A stretch of DNA of 64,000 nucleotides from Prolixibacteraceae bacterium (GTDB taxonomy: Bacteria; Bacteroidota; Bacteroidia; Bacteroidales; Prolixibacteraceae): positions 62,001 to 126,000 of the forward strand of contig DOAQ01000015.1 of assembly GCA_003506435.1 (NCBI GenBank), given 5' to 3'. Of this stretch, positions 1 to 7,789 are shown piece after piece. The translations under genes were made by a program, and so were the position numbers. Under the pieces are notes generated by a model. That model was not told the DNA's origin. It saw only the letters and a program-made list of their open reading frames with translations, and did no database searches. Numbering within the stretch: position 1 is the stretch's first letter; every line of letters begins with the position of its first letter.

Positions 1-3000
1 CTTCCATAAATCCGAAGCCGGTCCATGAACAACTTCGATGTAATGGATTTGGGCATTGTGTATCCTAACTGAATATTTCTGATTTTCAGATATGATTTAT
101 CTTCCAGATAAAAATCGGATGCCTGTGTGTTACGCGTATCCGAGTATTGAAGCAAGCGCGGATACGTTGCATCTGTACGTCCTTCGTACCAACGTCCCTC
201 AACAACCTCCTTGTTTAACTGATAGCCATAATGAACTGTTGGCGTATTGTATTGATGGTGTTGCCAATATACTTCCACTCCGGCTACTCCTTGTAACAAC
301 ACGGACAGGTCAAAACCCTTATATCCAAACGTGGTGTTTAACCCAAACAGAAATTTCGGATTATTACCATCGCTTACTACTTCCCGGTCATCGCTATTAA
401 CAATGCCTTCTCCGGTAATATCTTTATAAAGCAAATCGCCCTTTTTAGGAATTCCATACGCGGCAAAAGCATTTGGATTGTTAGCCAGCATTTCCTGCAC
501 AATTGCGAGGTCTTCATCTGTTTGGATAATCCGGTCCACACGCAGCATGTATTGCGCATTAATGGAATATCCTTCTCTGATATAATTAACTCCGGAAAGA
601 GAATAATCATCTCCTTTAAACTTATCAACAGTATTTTTAGCGTATGTAAAGTTTCCATTGATTCCATAGCTGAAATCACCTGACTTGTCCTGCCATCCCA
701 ATGTTAATTCAAAACCTTTGTTGGTTACCGTTGCCGAATTTTGTTTCGGAAGAGTAGATGTTCCATGCACTGAAGGAGCCGGTAAATCAATCAATATATC
801 TTCGGTCTTTTTGTTGAACACATCAATTGTACCGGTCAGTCGATTACTCATTACTCCAAAATCAACACCGATGTTGGTTACATAGGTGGTTTCCCATGTA
901 AGAAAGGCATTCGAAAGCGCTGTCTGTGCTAAACCAACGACCATCGCATTTCCCCAGGAATAATTTGATGTTGCAAATACAGACTGTGCTGCATAATTAT
1001 TCAAGTTCGGATTACTATCATGTAATGAATTGTTACCCAACGATCCGTATGATACTCTGAGTTTTAAGCTGTTTAACCACTGATCTGTCAAAACTTGCAT
1101 GAACTCTTCCTGATCAATACGCCATGCGGCAGATGCAGAAGGGAAATATCCCCAGCGTTTATCCTCCAGAAAACGGGAAGAAGCATCCGAACGAAGATTA
1201 AACTCCAGCAAATATTTGTTTTCCCAGCTAAGATTCATTCGTCCAAAATAAGAACGCATGGCCCATTCTGTAGCCGAACCGCTGGAAGTTGCTTCACCGG
1301 TTGCAGCATCGATTGCAGTTAATTTTGGATCAATCAAATCATATCTTGTGGTGGAGAAATTTTTACTCAGGTATTGCTCCTGGCTGGCGCCTGCCATAAT
1401 TCCAAAGTCCAGTTGGTCATTAAAAAATTTGTTTTCATATCGGGCAACCACGTCTTCGAAATGGCGAATAACCTTACTATCTTTATTCGTAACGTAAGTT
1501 TTACCGCCACCTACCAGCGTAATGGTATTTGTCAGAAAATTCCAACCATCAAGAAATACAGGTATTTTTTCCAATTGTTCATCGGTAAAATCATAATTGA
1601 AAGAGCCTGTAACAGAGAATCCTTTAAACGGGCTCAGAGTTCCGAAAAAGCGACTCCGGATATTGTGTTTTCCATAATTTCCTGAAACAGAGTTCAAATT
1701 ACGAAGGGGGTTATTGTTGCTGGATTGAGGATCGTCTTCCGAATTATTTACTGCTCCATAGCGACCATCGGGAGAACGAAAAACCATCCCCGGAGTAGTT
1801 GCAGACGAATACGCAAATACACCAGTTGCACTTTCAATATTATCTGTTCCTACGTCCAAATCAGAAAAATAGCCATTGATATTGGCTCCCAATTTTAACC
1901 AGGGGCGCACATCGCCTTCAATATTTAACCGGGCACTGTATTTTTCCTGACCCGAATTTTCCATTACTCCGGGATGATTTAAATAGCCAAAGGAAGAATA
2001 GAATCGTATTTTGTCACTTCCGCCACTCATTGAAAATACATGATTGGATGCAACAGATTGTTGAAAGGTATCGTCAATCCAATTCGTATTAGGATAAAGC
2101 AGCGGATCGGTTCCACTTCTCCATGCGTCGATCATTCCCTGCGAAAACGAGGTAGCCAATTTGGAATTCAAATATCCTTCATTCATATATTCCATATAAT
2201 CGGCATAATTGGAAACCGGCGTCAGCGTTTTACGGATAGATTCAAACGAAACATATCCATTATAATCCATTTTAAGGGTCCCTTCCTTACCTTGTTTTGT
2301 GGTAATCAAGATAACGCCATTGGCAGCTCTCGAACCATAAATTGCAGCCGAAGCCGCATCTTTCAGTACAGAAATAGATTCAACATCCTGCGGGTTTACA
2401 GAGTTAATTGCAGCCTCCACGCCATCAATAATAATTAATGGAGAAGAAACATTCAATGTACCCTGACCTCGTACTAAAATAGTTGCATCGTCATTCCCGG
2501 GACGATTGCTGGATGAAGTTACCGATACTCCGGCGGCCAAACCAGATAATGCATTAGAGATATTGGTAACCGGCCGGCTATCTGTCAATTCACTCATGTT
2601 CACTGAAGCCACAGCTCCCGATAAATTCACTTTCTTCTGGACTCCATAACCTACGGCTACCACCTCTTCAATACCAATTGCATCTTCTGAAAGTGTAACA
2701 TCAATTTGTGCTTTCCCTCCAATTGCTATCTCCATTGGTTTCATTCCCACAAACGAAAATTGAAAAATTGCATTTTCAGGCACATTTGATAGCGTATAAT
2801 TCCCGTTCCCATCCGTAATTGTTCCTGTAGTCGTACCTTTTAAAACAACAGAAACTCCCGGAAGTGGTTGCCCCGACGAATCGGTAACCTTTCCCGTAAC
2901 CGTTTTGCTTTGCTGAACTGAACCGGCTTCATTTCCTATCAGGATAATTTGCCGGTTGTTAATCGTATATGAAACATTGGTGTCTTTGAATAAAACATCC

Positions 3001-3299
3001 AGTACTTCATTGATTGTTTTATCTTTCAAATCAAGAGAAACGACGTTCTCCAAAGGCAACCCTTTGTTGTTGTAGAAAAAGAAAAAATCTGTTTTGTCTT
3101 CGATCCGTTCCAAAACCTCAGTGATGGTCGCTTTCGTTAGTTTCAGTTCCAGCTTTTGGGTTTGCGCGTAATTGTTTAACGCGAATGTCTGAAAACCTAC
3201 TACCACTACAAGAAAGATACTTATTCTCATAATTTTTAAAAATTTTGCGGTACAGGCAAATAAATACCTGTAGTCCGATAAGAACCAAGTTTTTTTCAT
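1..3299 (-). CDS. SusC/RagA-type TonB-dependent outer-membrane transporter of PUL1 (3' end outside window)
   Basis: This is an outer-membrane glycan importer that works with a SusD lipoprotein, presumably encoded beyond the left edge. About 1,099 codons lie in the window, and the frame is open where I checked it from the start to the edge. I place the start at the ATG at 3299 (MKKTW), with an in-frame alternative at 3230 (MRISIF) just before the hydrophobic signal segment. In order it has a signal sequence, an STN signalling domain (LELKLTKATITEVLERIED), a carboxypeptidase-regulatory-like domain (TVTGKVTDSSGQPLPGVSVV), a plug with the SusC hallmark SISVLKDAASAAIYGSRAAN, and the beta-barrel. 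The STN domain fits signalling to the FecR upstream (3377-4405). The regulated substrate cannot be read from the sequence. Confidence 0.93.
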   Translation of the reverse strand, partial: MKKTWFLSDYRYLFACTAKFLKIMRISIFLVVVVGFQTFALNNYAQTQKLELKLTKATITEVLERIEDKTDFFFFYNNKGLPLENVVSLDLKDKTINEVLDVLFKDTNVSYTINNRQIILIGNEAGSVQQSKTVTGKVTDSSGQPLPGVSVVLKGTTTGTITDGNGNYTLSNVPENAIFQFSFVGMKPMEIAIGGKAQIDVTLSEDAIGIEEVVAVGYGVQKKVNLSGAVASVNMSELTDSRPVTNISNALSGLAAGVSVTSSSNRPGNDDATILVRGQGTLNVSSPLIIIDGVEAAINSVNPQDVESISVLKDAASAAIYGSRAANGVILITTKQGKEGTLKMDYNGYVSFESIRKTLTPVSNYADYMEYMNEGYLNSKLATSFSQGMIDAWRSGTDPLLYPNTNWIDDTFQQSVASNHVFSMSGGSDKIRFYSSFGYLNHPGVMENSGQEKYSARLNIEGDVRPWLKLGANINGYFSDLDVGTDNIESATGVFAYSSATTPGMVFRSPDGRYGAVNNSEDDPQSSNNNPLRNLNSVSGNYGKHNIRSRFFGTLSPFKGFSVTGSFNYDFTDEQLEKIPVFLDGWNFLTNTITLVGGGKTYVTNKDSKVIRHFEDVVARYENKFFNDQLDFGIMAGASQEQYLSKNFSTTRYDLIDPKLTAIDAATGEATSSGSATEWAMRSYFGRMNLSWENKYLLEFNLRSDASSRFLEDKRWGYFPSASAAWRIDQEEFMQVLTDQWLNSLKLRVSYGSLGNNSLHDSNPNLNNYAAQSVFATSNYSWGNAMVVGLAQTALSNAFLTWETTYVTNIGVDFGVMSNRLTGTIDVFNKKTEDILIDLPAPSVHGTSTLPKQNSATVTNKGFELTLGWQDKSGDFSYGINGNFTYAKNTVDKFKGDDYSLSGVNYIREGYSINAQYMLRVDRIIQTDEDLAIVQEMLANNPNAFAAYGIPKKGDLLYKDITGEGIVNSDDREVVSDGNNPKFLFGLNTTFGYKGFDLSVLLQGVAGVEVYWQHHQYNTPTVHYGYQLNKEVVEGRWYEGRTDATYPRLLQYSDTRNTQASDFYLEDKSYLKIRNIQLGYTMPKSITSKLFMDRLRIYG

Positions 3300-3306
3300 A
3301 AATTTG
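3299..3306 (+). promoter_or_regulatory. Candidate -7 promoter box of an antisense RNA to susC (PUL1)
   Basis: TAAATTTG matches the Bacteroidetes -7 consensus TAnnTTTG on the plus strand. Its first T is the complement of the A of the susC ATG. The same box in the same position occurs at the other two susC genes. No convincing -33 TTTG is seen. Confidence 0.45.
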
Positions 3307-3310
3307 ATTT

Positions 3311-3378
3311 TTCAACGAGTTAATTATTTGGTATGATTAATTCACAAAGGGCAGTGGTACGAACACTGTCCTTTTTTT
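3311..3378 (+). ncRNA. Predicted cis-antisense sRNA over the susC leader (PUL1)
   Basis: The predicted RNA is about 68 nt, on the strand opposite susC. It would start just after the TAAATTTG box, contain a first stem-loop (3317-3324 pairing with 3336-3343, one G-T pair) and end in a terminator hairpin (3349-3371) with T7. The architecture matches 26847-26928 and 40630-40715. Known DonS-type RNAs of Bacteroides occupy this place in ECF/anti-sigma-regulated PULs. Its existence is inferred; the hairpins are seen. Confidence 0.45.
3349..3378 (+). terminator. Intrinsic terminator pointing right, antisense to the PUL1 operon
   Basis: An 8-bp stem (3349-3356 with 3364-3371, one G-T) and a 7-nt loop are followed by seven T on the plus strand. 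On the minus strand, the direction of the genes, the stem is followed only by TTTG, so it is not a good terminator for FecR. It overlaps the last codon of fecR (stop at 3377). Confidence 0.6.
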
Positions 3379-4405
3379 ATTTTTTATGTCCTATCTTCAC
3401 CTCCCTGTTTTCGATTTTTGTTATTACTGATGTTGATATTTCAATCATTTTCAACACTTCGCCCAATGTTTCATCCTGAATGGTTGCCGTGTACAAAATA
3501 TCTGAATTAAGTAGTTCCGGACTTATGTGGATGGAGCAGTTAAACCACCGTTCCATCTGTTTAGCGACTTCGTTTAATGGTGTATTCTTAAAGATCAATT
3601 TCCCGTCTTTCCAACTGGTGATCAACCTTGTGTCAACATTTTCGACGAGAAGTTTATGGGTTTCCCTGTCGAGTAAGGATTTTTGCCCCGGATTGAGGCG
3701 GGCAACTTCTTTTCCCTGCATATCGAGCAATGCAATCGATCCTTCTTCGAGAGTAGAACTGACAAACCGGTCGTTTGCGTAGTTTGAAACATCGAATGAA
3801 GTGCCCAGTACTTTAATATTCAATTCGCCTGTCTCAACTAAAAACGGATGCTTTTCGTTGTGCGACACATTGAAATATCCCTGCCCGTTTAGTTTCACCT
3901 TACGCTGTTTTTGTGTATTAAAATTTACCGGATATTCGAGTGTACTCCCTGAATTTAACCACACTTCACTTTTGTCGGGAAGCGTAAAATGGACCCTGGA
4001 CCCCGGAGTGGCATATACTTGTTGCATTGCACTCTGCACGTCCATACTATTATTTTGGCTGAGAAGCCAGAAAAGATAGACCGAACTGATTAAAAGAGGT
4101 ATAAATAAAATGGCAGCAACCCTCACCAGATAAGTTTTCCAGCCAATAACCTGTTTCTGCTTTTCTTTTCTCCCCGATATTTTCGTCCAGATTTTACTTC
4201 GAAGCTGTTGTAAATAGAGCTCATTGTTTTCAATACTTTTTTGCTGAATCCCCTCCCAATGCTGTTGCATCAATTTATCCAGCTCTTTATCCCGAAAGCC
4301 CGAACGAATATATGCCTGTAAACGTTCTTTATCCCCATCTCCTGCTTCTTCCAAAATCAGCTTATTGAGGTATTCATCCAGGTTTATATTGTTTTTTAGT
4401 CCCAT
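3377..4405 (-). CDS. FecR family anti-sigma factor (PUL1)
   Basis: This is an inner-membrane sigma regulator that holds the ECF sigma factor until SusC signals substrate. The 342 residues have a cytoplasmic sigma-binding part (about 1-90), one transmembrane helix (about 94-115), the periplasmic FecR domain with the motif LPDKSEVWLNSGS, and a C-terminal DUF4974-type domain around LNEVAKQMERWF that resembles STN and contacts the receptor. Start and length are typical. It lies 71 bp upstream of the SusC start codon's ATG-side leader, which holds the predicted antisense RNA. It is unusually far (522 bp) from its sigma gene, and the gap holds repeats. Confidence 0.93.
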   Translation of the reverse strand: MGLKNNINLDEYLNKLILEEAGDGDKERLQAYIRSGFRDKELDKLMQQHWEGIQQKSIENNELYLQQLRSKIWTKISGRKEKQKQVIGWKTYLVRVAAILFIPLLISSVYLFWLLSQNNSMDVQSAMQQVYATPGSRVHFTLPDKSEVWLNSGSTLEYPVNFNTQKQRKVKLNGQGYFNVSHNEKHPFLVETGELNIKVLGTSFDVSNYANDRFVSSTLEEGSIALLDMQGKEVARLNPGQKSLLDRETHKLLVENVDTRLITSWKDGKLIFKNTPLNEVAKQMERWFNCSIHISPELLNSDILYTATIQDETLGEVLKMIEISTSVITKIENREVKIGHKK

Positions 4406-4614
4406 ATCTGATTTTTCAATTCATACAGGTATACACACAAACCATTTCCAACCCCTATTATGGAATGAATATTTTTTTCTTTGTGTCCGCTTCGTGTAAG
4501 TAATGAGACCATTCATTGTCGTATTTTACCCCCACCCCCCTGGGACTCATACTCCGAACATCTTCAACACTCATTAGGTGGCGAAAGTCCCCTTTAGGGG
4601 ATTTAGGGCAATTT

Positions 4615-4756
4615 CATATAGTTAAGGTATTCTTCGTGAATACTTCGTGTTTTTTGTGTTTTTGTGGCAGGAAAAATTAGCCACAAAGCCGCTAATTCTC
4701 AAAGGTCCACAAAAAATATATCAAATGTTTCAATTCTATAATTTCTTAACTATATG
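4615..4756. repeat. Intergenic element with 12-bp inverted arms between sigma and anti-sigma genes
   Basis: catatagttaag at 4615-4626 is the perfect reverse complement of cttaactatatg at 4745-4756. Just outside both arms lies a gggatttagg-like direct repeat. The enclosed ~120 bp contains copy A of a short repeat (4653-4717). This could be a miniature mobile element. I see no gene in 4406-4927. Confidence 0.5.
4653..4717. repeat. Intergenic repeat, copy A
   Basis: The repeat contains a hairpin TTTGTGGC (4661-4668) with GCCACAAA (4680-4687), then a segment close to gctaattctcaaagg. Copy B is at 4822-4885 in the same orientation with several changes. No coding potential is visible. Confidence 0.55.
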
Positions 4757-4821
4757 ATATTGGGATTTAGGGGTAAAAACCAGAAATCAAAATGCGACAT
4801 TATTTCATACGTATTACTTAA

Positions 4822-4885
4822 TTTGTGTTTTTGTGGCAGAAATTTAATTGCCACCAAGTCTCTAATTCACAAAGATTCTCCAAAT
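4822..4885. repeat. Intergenic repeat, copy B
   Basis: This is a degenerate second copy of 4653-4717. It shares the block tttgtgtttttgtggcag and, after the hairpin, taattcacaaag. It ends about 40 bp before the 3' end of the sigma gene. Confidence 0.55.
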
Positions 4886-4927
4886 GGCAAGAAGCCTCAT
4901 AGGGATCACAATACCTGACATGAAGGT

Positions 4928-5512
4928 TTATAAGAAAAGTTCGAAGAAAATCAGACCTGCAAACCCGGCAGAACGAAGGTTTCGTTTTATTTCAGAAAGG
5001 GCCGAAGTCATCTGGTTTTCAACGGTCTTTACCGATATACCCAGTTTTTTCGCAATTTCGGCATTGGTGAGATTCTGTTCCCTACTCAGAAGAAAAATCT
5101 CTTTTCGTTTGGGGCTTAACTGTTCAACCGAATTTTTATAGGCTCTTTCCAGCTCTTTAAAATTCAGCTCTTCATCAAGCAATACATCTTTTCCCGGATG
5201 CAATTTGGCGTAATTCAAATATACCTGCTCCGATTTCGATTTACGGATGGTATTTAAGATTGCATTTTTGGCAATGGTAAAAATGTATGAATCAAACGAT
5301 TTTCCGTCCAAAAGCTCCTCCCGCACTTTCCATATTTTCAGAAATACTTCCTGTACGATTTCTTCTGCTTCGTGAGAATTTTTGAGGTAACCAAGCGAAA
5401 AACTGAATAGTTTCTTCCCGTAATAATCAAATAAATCGCGAAAAGCTTCCGGCGAGCCTTCTCTTAACCGGACAATCAAATCCTGATTTATATGACTGGG
5501 ATTTTTACTCAA
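4928..5512 (-). CDS. ECF RNA polymerase sigma factor (sigma-70 family) of PUL1
   Basis: This is a 194-residue extracytoplasmic-function sigma factor that activates its PUL when FecR releases it. Region 2 is visible as FRDLFDYYGKKLFSFSLGYL followed by EAEEIVQEVFLKIWKVRE (DNA melting and -10 binding). Region 4 has LTNAEIAKKLGISVKTVENQ (helix-turn-helix, -35 binding). The only start in frame is TTG at 5512, because an in-frame stop lies three codons upstream and the nearby ATG is out of frame. A hydrophobic C-terminal tail (AGLIFFELFL) is also found in other Bacteroidetes ECF factors. It is the first gene of PUL1. Confidence 0.93.
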   Translation of the reverse strand: MSKNPSHINQDLIVRLREGSPEAFRDLFDYYGKKLFSFSLGYLKNSHEAEEIVQEVFLKIWKVREELLDGKSFDSYIFTIAKNAILNTIRKSKSEQVYLNYAKLHPGKDVLLDEELNFKELERAYKNSVEQLSPKRKEIFLLSREQNLTNAEIAKKLGISVKTVENQMTSALSEIKRNLRSAGFAGLIFFELFL

Positions 5513-5543
5513 TTTGCATCAAAATTAGTTTCAATTGAAAAAC

Positions 5544-5551
5544 CAAAAGTA
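5544..5551 (-). promoter_or_regulatory. Candidate housekeeping -7 box for the PUL1 sigma gene
   Basis: On the minus strand this reads TACTTTTG, a full match to TAnnTTTG, about 32 bp before the TTG start. A TTG lies about 23 bp further upstream, slightly wide for a -33 element. Confidence 0.4.
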
Positions 5552-5628
5552 AATAATCTATTTTTCAAAAGATACAAGCGATGATTTTTAAATTGAAACC
5601 ATTGAGCAAATACGAGAGCATTTATTTA

Positions 5629-5662
5629 ACTCATCCGATGAACGTATACTCACCGGATGAGT
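5629..5662. repeat. Inverted repeat, 9-bp arms
   Basis: ACTCATCCG (5629-5637) and CGGATGAGT (5654-5662) are perfect complements with a 16-nt spacer, upstream of the sigma promoter candidate. No T-tract follows, so a terminator is unlikely. It may be an operator or part of an element. Confidence 0.4.
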
Positions 5663-5718
5663 ATATATGAACCGGACCAAGGAAAGGCAAATTATTTTTC
5701 TTCCTGAAAAAGAAGAAT

Positions 5719-5856
5719 GTTCCCCTTTCAAGGAACGGGAGACCTTCCTTATAAGGGAAGCGTTTCCTTCCTCCGGGGGAAGAACACCTCTTCCTTGTAA
5801 GGGCGAATGTCCTTTCCTTAGGAGGAACGGCACCCGTCCTGCATAAGGGAGAGGCA
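5719..5856. repeat. Tandem array of about six degenerate ~23-bp palindromic units
   Basis: Units begin near 5720, 5743, 5766, 5790, 5812 and 5836. Each is a small imperfect palindrome of the form TTCC-n-GGGAA or CCTT-n-AAGG. The array sits immediately downstream of the DUF4469 gene and is GC-richer than its surroundings. The rest of 5513-5865 holds only the inverted repeat and promoter listed above. Confidence 0.6.
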
Positions 5857-5865
5857 TCAATCCGG

Positions 5866-6609
5866 TTATCGTGCCGCTACATTCAGCAAGTAATCGAAAA
5901 TATAGGAACGCGCTTCTTTCAGCGTTTTGGAAGAAGAAACGAATTGGGTGCAAAGGCTTAACTTGTAATCGCCCGCGGCCAAACCTGCGGGAACCAGAAA
6001 TGTTATTTTGGATGGATCATTCACCAGTATTGAGGTCACAGGAATGGAAATAACTTCTTCTGTCGCCTGGTTAACCAGACTAAGACCTATAACGGGAGCA
6101 TCTCCTTCAATCTTTATTTTGCTGCCAATCAGGTCAACGCCTCCGCCGGGAGTGAGGCGGCTGTTTTCTTCGCCCGAGCTCACATCGGTAAGTTTGTTGA
6201 TTACCGGCCCGGCAACGGCCAAACCGCGCACATCAACTGTTATTGCCTTCACCGCGTTGCGCAGATCGGCAACAGGAGTGGCATTCACTACCAAACTATG
6301 CTGCGAAGCATCCCATTTGGCATTGTCGCCGATAAACACCCCGTTCACTGTCAGGTTAAAATAGCCCAACCCAAAGTTGACGGAGGCGCCGTTAACGATT
6401 TGCTCAATCGCTATTTCCTTCAGTATTTCTATCGAAGACTTGAGGGTTGTGGCATTCAGGTCGGTACGCCGCGTTATGGCGATATTGACCAGGTCGTCCT
6501 CGGAAAGCGACTTGGCGGTTACCACCCGCCCAAAACGGTCGTCTTTCCGTTCTGTCAGTGCCAGATCGTATAATTCGACGATCACGCTGCTTTTTTCTTT
6601 TGTACTCAT
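5866..6609 (-). CDS. HU-like DNA-binding domain plus DUF4469 domain protein
   Basis: This is a 247-residue protein common in Bacteroidetes. Residues ~1-120 look like the HU-related DNA-binding domain, with ITRRTDLNATTLKSSIEIL and VNGASVNFGLGYFNLTVNGV. Residues ~135-247 are an Ig/TIG-like DUF4469 domain (LTPGGGVDLIGSKIKIEGD, ending in DYLLNVAAR). No signal peptide is seen, so it is probably cytoplasmic and nucleoid-associated. It stands alone between repeat-rich intergenic stretches, with an array of small palindromes starting 10 bp past its stop codon. Its cellular role is not established; DNA binding is inferred from the fold family. Confidence 0.8.
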   Translation of the reverse strand: MSTKEKSSVIVELYDLALTERKDDRFGRVVTAKSLSEDDLVNIAITRRTDLNATTLKSSIEILKEIAIEQIVNGASVNFGLGYFNLTVNGVFIGDNAKWDASQHSLVVNATPVADLRNAVKAITVDVRGLAVAGPVINKLTDVSSGEENSRLTPGGGVDLIGSKIKIEGDAPVIGLSLVNQATEEVISIPVTSILVNDPSKITFLVPAGLAAGDYKLSLCTQFVSSSKTLKEARSYIFDYLLNVAAR

Positions 6610-7050
6610 TGTTTACTACTTTTCAAAGATTAATGAATTATTGGTTTTTATTATATGATCAGGAGAAAAGACTTCTGTCTTTCACCCGGGTCCGGTTTTT
6701 TTGAGAATGGGAGACTGAGAGAGTATAAAAGGCTGGTTAGCGGGGTACCGGTTTCAGAATTTTCGATCGGAAAACGGCCTTTTAACAAATGATTGTCTGT
6801 GTACGGATGTTCCATGATGCCTGTTGTTTTATTTGTTCCATCATTTTGCTTCCCTGTACCGCTTAAAATTATCCTTTGATAATAACCGGTTCTCCAACCT
6901 CACTATTTCCGATGGTATTATTTTCTTGATCTGTTGTGAAAAACTTAAAACCGGATAAAAGATAAACAGAAATATGGAAACATTATTCCATAATCTTGGA
7001 AAATTCATGAAGACCCCCATTTTTTGGACGAAATGACATCGTGGGTATAT
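6610..7050. other. Intergenic stretch without recognisable gene
   Basis: No open frame with codon structure is seen. It contains a short hairpin (AAAGAC/GTCTTT near 6668-6683) and several ttccat/atggaa words. The DUF4469 promoter should lie at its left end, but I find no exact TAnnTTTG there. Confidence 0.4.
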
Positions 7051-7129
7051 GAAGGCCCCTTTTTTCGTGCTGAACGATTTTAATTTTTGGGCAAAAAACA
7101 GCCAAAATGAGGATGCATTTTGGCTGTTT
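7051..7129 (+). repeat. Dispersed repeat, copy 1 (left flank of PUL2), with long hairpin
   Basis: The first ~50 bp (gaaggcccc ... gctgaacgattttaattttt ... gggcaaaa) recur almost unchanged at 28823 in the same orientation. Directly after comes a perfect 13-bp stem: AAACAGCCAAAAT (7096-7108) with ATTTTGGCTGTTT (7117-7129). Flanking gaccccca... (7012) and ...tggggtcc (7165-7175) form a loose inverted pair. It resembles the end of a transposable element, possibly IS21-like, but no transposase is nearby. Confidence 0.7.
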
Positions 7130-7202
7130 CGGAGGGGATGGACGTCAGATTTTTGAGAAAAGTGGGGTCCAGGTTGAAAAAATATGGATTATAAATTCAC
7201 TT

Positions 7203-7655
7203 TTATCGGGTTAATGAATTATTAAGGTCTCTGTTATAGCTCAAATCAGCGTCGTTATTCTGGATTCCATAACCACTCGGGCGCATGGTTACAGACAGAT
7301 AATTCCACATGGATTCAAGTGTTTTAATATAATTTTCAGGAAGTGCAATATTTTTCCTTTGGCAAATGTCTGCAAAGAGTTCAAAATTACTAAGCGACAC
7401 AAAATGATACGATGAAGTCAGTTCAGCTTACACTCCATCAGGGTACACGTGGGTTTTTATACTTTCAGTCATCCTGTCAATAGAATAATTGCTGTATTCA
7501 GGCCAAGACGATGCGATGGTAGCCAATCCTGACATTTCCATCGTCAGCCAGTTTCTTTGAATGCAGGTAAACGCTTGTTGAGCGGCCAGTTCCCCATTTG
7601 ACACATAGTAATGCTGTTTCATTGCTGGGTTCGTACAGGCACTGGTTTTAATCAT
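7203..7655 (-). pseudogene. Heparinase II/III-like polysaccharide lyase fragment with an in-frame stop
   Basis: Two open pieces lie in one frame, separated by a single TAA (7428-7430). The first ends ...KTHVYPDGV and the second resumes AELTSSYHFVSLSNFELFA. Together they read like the (alpha/alpha) toroid part of heparinase-type lyases, where a segment similar to YPDG-x-x-ELTSSYH is typical. The length is ~150 residues against 600 or more for an intact enzyme, with no signal peptide and no catalytic C-terminal sheet domain. A further short scrap (SKELDMLIETAEKNGRFGIA) precedes it at ~7665-7745. It is the decayed last gene of PUL2. The family call is by pattern only. Confidence 0.6.
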
Positions 7656-7789
7656 TTATTCTGTAATTCTTCCAATTTCTGCGATACCAAACCTTCCGTT
7701 TTTTTCTGCTGTTTCAATTAACATGTCAAGCTCTTTACTGGCAGATAGCCAGCGTCAAAGGCGTGCGTGTCTCATTCCTGCCAATAAAT

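Noticed and set aside
5719..5856. CRISPR or Rho-independent terminator cluster
   Set aside because: The units are too short and variable for CRISPR, and no T-tracts follow the palindromes.
5588..5953. A 121-codon open frame on the minus strand downstream of the DUF4469 gene
   Set aside because: It runs through the palindrome array and overlaps the DUF4469 coding end in another frame. Its composition is low-complexity and matches no family.
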